Shown here piece after piece: positions 58,847 through 64,000 of a stretch of DNA of 64,000 nt. The DNA is taken from positions 16,667,789-16,731,788 of the forward strand of contig NC_087062.1 of NCBI RefSeq assembly GCF_963678635.1, given 5' to 3'. The DNA is from Symsagittifera roscoffensis (Eukaryota; Xenacoelomorpha; Acoela; Convolutidae). The position numbers and the translations under genes were made by a program. Numbering within the stretch: the first letter of the stretch is position 1; each line of letters starts with the position of its first letter. The notes beneath the pieces are model-generated. The model was given only the letters and a program-made list of their open reading frames with translations. It did no database searches and had not been told where the DNA came from.

Positions 58847-61350
58847 GTGGACGTCATGATTCTCATTCCTAAAATCGCACACCCCAAACTACACACCGAT
58901 TTAAGCTTACTTCATCAAAAATATGTTGAAATCTGGGTACATTTTGAAATATCAAAAAACAAAACTGAAAGATCAACATTATTAAACAATTTCTATATTC
59001 CAAATAAATTTAACAAAACAGAGTTTGCCATAAACTTGCTTCATCAGTTGACTTCGCACAGTCCTATGATTCAATATTGTTTTATGGGCAACTACAACCT
59101 TAATTACTTTAATACTGAGGAAAAAGAATGCTTGGATACAATTTTAACGACCTATAATATAGAAGCTGTCAATAAATCAATAGCAACTCATTCAAAAACA
59201 CTGATTGATTAACTTATAACATATTCAAATTCAACTGAATTGAAAAACAAAGGTTTAAATTTCACTCCACCAATTATAACTGATCACTTAGCAACATTTT
59301 TGGTATCTGAATTGAAGTTAATTGATAAAACTATGCCGTAAAGGCGCACAAAAAGAATTTAAAACTGCCGTAACAAGCACTAATTGGGAGTGTTTCTACA
59401 GGATAAATAACCCTGAAAAATGTTCCACGTTTCAAATTCCAATGTAGTAACCTGCTTGAAAAGATGCGCACCATTTAAAACAGTCTTCATTCGTAATGAT
59501 TAGCCAAAATCAACCTGAAAGACGATAACTTCATATCCAAAATAATTAATCCTAAAACAGAAAGGAATATAGTAAATGACACAAGAAACTCGAAAAAATC
59601 AGCAAACAAAATCACACTACTAAAAATCATTTGATGAAGCAATAACTAACAACTTCATAAAGGCAAAACTGTTGAATCTTAAGCTTCCTAGACTTGGATA
59701 TCTTTTTGAGGCAAATTACAATAAATACGTAGTTGAGTCAACCATCCAAAACACAAGGACCAAAAAGGAAAGCAATAAAAAGTTTTGTTTTCGGTTTGTA
59801 AGTGAAATTGAATGTAAAAAGAAATAACAATTTAAACGCAAATAAACCACCCGGAATTTTTTATCTTCCAGCCTGGCCTCTGAAAGATGGGTGCAATGAA
59901 CTATATCCCCACCCTACATTTCTTATGAATAAATTTATTAAGCACAATTTAATTCCAACTGGACTCAAAAGAGCAATTGTTACCCCAGAAGACAAAAAAG
60001 ATAAATCAGAAAATGCAGAAAACTGTAGACCAATCTCCATAACAGGTGCACTCTCAGAAGTTATTGAGAAACTACTATACAAACAAATCAAAGAAAACTA
60101 ATTATCCTATAACCTGCTCAGCAAGAACCAATTTGGTTTTAGTACCTTATTTTCAACGATAGACGCCATTCTTTATTGCACTGAGTTCTTCCGAAAATCA
60201 AGTGAATAAAACAAAAACGTTGCCGTATCTTTATTAGATCTGTGAAAAGCATTCAATTCAATCAACCACAAACGTTTAAAGACTAAACCGAACAATTTGG
60301 GATTCTCTAAGTCAGCAATTGAAATGATTCGTAGCTTGATAAACAATAAGCAACAGAAAACCGTATGAATTAAAAATAAATCCAATTGGATCTCACTTCA
60401 CCAACACGTACCTCAAGATACAATTTTGGGACCTCTATTTTCCAACTTATACATAAATAAATTGAACAAAAACTTAACTGAAGCTTGCAAAGTGGTACAA
60501 TCTGAAGATGATACACTTCTATTTTGTGATGATAATGACATCAAAAAGGCTCTACAGATACTGCAAAAATCCTGTCAGAATTTGTCTCTGTACTTCACAA
60601 AACAATCTTCAAAACTCAACACAAAGAAAACTGATTTGATAATATCTAGCAAAAATTTCAAGGCAGAAACAACAATTAAAAAGTCAGCATAATATTAGAT
60701 GATAACAAATAGAAGAAAAGCAAGAAGTTAAAAATTTGTGAGTCATTCTAGATCATTTTCTAACATTTCAAGGAGGAGTTAAATTTATATTGAGAAAAAT
60801 GGCTCGCAGAATCGAAACGTTACAATCGATTAAAAAACCACTGACAAGCAAGAACCAATTACTATTAATGAATGCTTCAGTCATAAGCCATCTGCATTAC
60901 CCAGCAAAACTATTAAGCATCTTGAGATCTAATTTAATAATGTCGATTGAAAAACAACTGAATTAGGCAATAAAGACCTGCTGTGACAAAAAGAAATTTG
61001 ATTCATCATCCGCTTTTAAGCTGGAAAACAAGATACTTTCAATTTCTTTGTTTCTTGATTGGAAACTTGTTGCCATCTATAGAAAATCAAACATAAACTA
61101 CTACCGCCGTTTTTAAAAATCAAGTAAGTGAACACACAATTGATGAGAATTAAAGAACAAAAAAAACTACACTTTGAAGCGAGATTCAGCAGTCATTATA
61201 TCAAAAATTGTTTTTTTTTCAGAAAATCAGTTCTTATTTGGAATCAATTTAAAAATGCAAATTTAAACATAAACAGCAGCAATCTAATCTAGAAAACTAG
61301 AAAATTTATGTTTAAATAATATTTTTTATCTATTTTTCCTGAAGATCCTT
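58847..61350 (+). mobile_element. Decayed LINE with APE endonuclease and reverse transcriptase
   Basis: Endonuclease part (58847-59212): LLNNFYIPN, MGNYNLNYF and THSKTLID, the order seen in APE-type LINE endonucleases. RT part (59802-60692, several frames): RPISITGALSEVIEKLL, LLSKNQFGF, SLLDL-KAFNSINHKRL, ILGPLFSNLYINKLNK and SEDDTLLFCDD (the FADD-like box is changed). The tail 60780-61100 encodes a CR1-like C-terminus with many stops. Numerous stops and frameshifts show it is inactive. The clade is CR1/Rex-like at best guess. Its 3' part recurs at 62430-62960. Confidence 0.78.
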
Positions 61351-62429
61351 CTATGGCAACCCATGGAAAAACAACATGGAAACAATTTAACCTTATTTGA
61401 TGTTAAGAATCTAACCATTATTTCATTATATTAATTTGTAAACAAATATATAACTAAGAAAAGTAATGACTTGCACTTGCTTAAGAATATTATTTATCGT
61501 TTTGCAATTAAAATGTTTATTTTTTAGAACCACACTTAAAGTTGTTCTTCCATCAAAAAGCGCAGTATGCAGCTATTAAATTGATTTCATATAGGCGCAA
61601 GCCGGAAAAGAAAAAAAGAAAACGAAAAAAATTGTTGTCATGATAAACTCTAGCTTTTATTAAAATTATCAATAATTTGTGGGATCTTGAGGTGAACATA
61701 GAAACACCTCGAATTAGGTCACTGAGCCAATATATATTTGACCCGAGTCTAATAAACCGAAAACAGGAAATCACAAAACAAAACAACAAATTTAACGATT
61801 CGAGTTTGAAAATCACAATCAACATGAAATGCAATGCAAATTTCAAATGACAAACTCAAAGATGCTTTATAGTTGCAACTGAGAAGAATAGGGTTGGCTA
61901 AGAGGACGGAAAAGAGGATTGGCAGAGATGATTTGTAAAGGTTTCTACAAAATGAGTCCTATTGACAAGTTGCTTACGACAAAAATTTCAAGTACCCGAT
62001 TGCAATACCTTTGTTATCTCAAGGTTAATCAGTTAATGAAACAAAATGAAAAATTCAAACATTTGGTCGCCACCAAATTTTTTTTTGTCTTTTAAACGAA
62101 ACTTGAATTTGGCGTAAAGTCCAGCTTTTATTGTAATTTCGACAAACCCAGTTGCAACAGATACTGTGAGCAAACAAAGATAGCCGGTTACTGGGCAAGT
62201 AGCCCAGAAAGCTCTGACGATACCATCTAAAAACACTTTTAAAAATTTTATTTTCAAATTTAAGCCCAAAACACTAAAAATTATAGTGTATTAGATCATT
62301 TTTATTTAGAAAAAGAACCACAAACAAATTATTTGGGCAAAAAAAGAATTCTTCAAATTTCAAGTTGACGTCAAAAGTATAATATAATAAAAATGGCCCA
62401 TTGAATCAAAATTTCAACAATCAATGAAA
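61351..62429. other. AT-rich stretch between LINE copies
   Basis: No gene seen. A short segment near 61716-61775 (CTGAGCCAATATATATTTGA, AAACCGAAAACAGGA) resembles 33400-33620 and may be another dispersed repeat. Confidence 0.4.
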
Positions 62430-62960
62430 AACTGCTGTTAATCAAAAAATGATTATTGTTAATGAGCGCTATAATCATTATCCAATTGCATTACCCAATA
62501 AACTTCCTAGGCAGTATTACGATGAATCTGTAAATATCTTTTGTGAAAAAAACAACTGGTTAATAAAGGCCTGTTGCGACAAAATAGAAATCGATTCATC
62601 ATCCGACTTTGAACTGAAACACATCACTCAACCAGTTTCAAAGATTCTCAATCGAAGGTTAGTTTGTCATCTTTGGAATATCAAACATAATCTACATCAT
62701 GCATAGACAAGAATCAAATACGAGAACACTACAACTGATGAGAGCAAGAGAACTAGAAAATTGCACTTCCCCTACAGAATCAGCAGTCAGTATCTCGAAA
62801 AATGCTTCTTCGGAAAACTCAGCTGCAAACAAAAGCAACAGCAATTTAATCTAAAAAACTATGAAAATTTGAAAATTTATTTTAAGAATTTTTTTTCTCT
62901 ATTTTCAGTGAAGATCCCTCTAAGGTAACCTATGGAAAAACAACTTAGAAACAATTCAAA
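62430..62960 (+). mobile_element. Second, 3'-only copy of the same LINE
   Basis: Collinear with 60860-61385: it encodes KACCDKIEIDSSSDFEL where the other copy has KTCCDKKKFDSSSAFKL, and ends with the same non-coding tail (CTGAAGATCC-like, CTATGGAAAAACAAC). It is a 5'-truncated, decayed copy. Confidence 0.7.
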
Positions 62961-64000
62961 TTTGGTTAAGGACAAACATATAAGTTTTACTTGATTAATC
63001 TGTAAAGAGTTGCTTTTCAAAACGAAAACTGCTTGACGTAAGCTTTTGTCATGTTATGGCGTATCACTTTACAATTAAAGCGTATATATTTGCTTACGTT
63101 AGTTCTGGATGGTGTGAAAAAAGGACCTGAACAAAAAACTAGAAACTGGACACGTTGGACAGTCATAGTCATATAGGCAAATTGAACATCCTTTTGTGAT
63201 GAAGAAAATCTAGAAAAACGAATCTATAAAAGTAACTCGAAAATTAATCACACAATTTTTCAAACTTTTTTTGCTCAACTTTTTTTTAAATTTTTGATGT
63301 TTTGGTTGCCAAAATGGCCAACAAATTGTTAATTTTTTTTAAATGAAGAAACTAAAATAAACAATGGAAAAATTGAAAAAATTAAAGTTTTGCATACACA
63401 AGCGTGATTGCTCGCTTTACCCGCTCAAAAAAAATTGAAAAAACTTTAAACTGGTTTTTATCGAAACTTAGAAATTTTGTCAGGAAATTTCTAAGGGTGG
63501 TTCACATCGCGACTGAAAGGTCTTTGAATTGAGATATTAATCATCCAGCCTAATGATTGTTTGTGGTACATGATTTTACATTGAAAAGAAAAAAAAACAA
63601 TGACTAAAACACAGCCGAACACAACATTCTTCCTTTTTTCAGTTGTCGAAACAATAACACCTAGTTGTCAACAGATTTTAACTAAATGTTGATCGAAAAA
63701 CAAAACAAAAACGAAATTAATTTTTTTTATTTGCCCGAAGTTTGATCCGATCGAAAAAGTTCACCCGTTTTTCTCTACATTGCAGAAGTTATATGAAAAC
63801 TTTGTAACAGGTTCCGATTATTGACTGCAGCGGCTCTAAAATGAAACTAGCGCCCCTTCATAGGATTATTTGTGGTATTTGATTCTGCATGGATAACAAG
63901 AAAGAGAAAAAAACCGACTCTACACACTCTTAGTGGTCGGGACAATTAGTTTTAGCGCGGATTTCTGGAATATGAAACAATTATTACATAAAAGTGTCTT
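62961..64000. other. AT-rich non-coding end of window with a diverged direct repeat
   Basis: No gene seen. Segments at about 63540-63655 and 63850-63950 are related (GATTGTTTGTGGTACATGAT versus GATTATTTGTGGTATTTGAT, then AAGAAA and AGTTGTCGAAACAAT-like). The unit class is unknown. Confidence 0.45.

Overview
The window is metazoan nuclear DNA, probably from an invertebrate. It is AT-rich and intron-rich, with two eukaryotic tRNA genes, three recognisable animal gene loci and many retroelement remnants. I cannot name the species.

Layout. (1) 1-19429, minus strand: an AMMECR1 homologue in seven coding exons that I assembled from splice sites and protein similarity; the 3' end runs off the left edge. 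Its introns carry a tRNA-Asn gene (3078-3151), a tRNA-Ala gene (3821-3892), a near-identical three-copy tandem array with a 2.2-kb unit (3873-10470) and older dispersed repeats. (2) 23429-25253, minus: a SENP1/2-type SUMO protease with an intact catalytic set. (3) 25.3-31.8 kb: repeats, a tandemly duplicated block and a decayed LINE. (4) 31803-32628, minus: an AIMP2-like tRNA-synthetase-complex scaffold exon. (5) 33.95-34.61 kb: the GIY-YIG end of a Penelope-like element. (6) 34992-57562, minus: a ~22.6-kb Ty3/Gypsy-type LTR retrotransposon. Its ~475-bp LTRs look identical, its primer-binding site is complementary to tRNA-Asn, and its ORFs are very long. (7) 58.8-63 kb: decayed LINE sequence, then AT-rich DNA.

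The giant element is the main find. Read 5' to 3' on the minus strand it has: LTR; PBS; a 2.5-kb leader with a 14-bp minisatellite; Gag-PR-RT-RNase H (1715 codons); one in-frame TAG; integrase and a long tail (1216 codons); a 0.5-kb gap with a good 3' splice site; ORF3 (1319 codons); one in-frame TGA; ORF4 (1631 codons); an ~0.87-kb 3' region; LTR. ORF3 has a coiled coil, a complete SGNH/GDSL-hydrolase motif set, a second degenerate SGNH-like region and a membrane-like segment. ORF4 has no family I recognise. The hexamer CTTGAG (element sense) is strongly over-represented and strand-biased along the element, in coding and non-coding parts alike. The PBS matches, over 15 nt, the 3' end of the tRNA-Asn gene in the same window.
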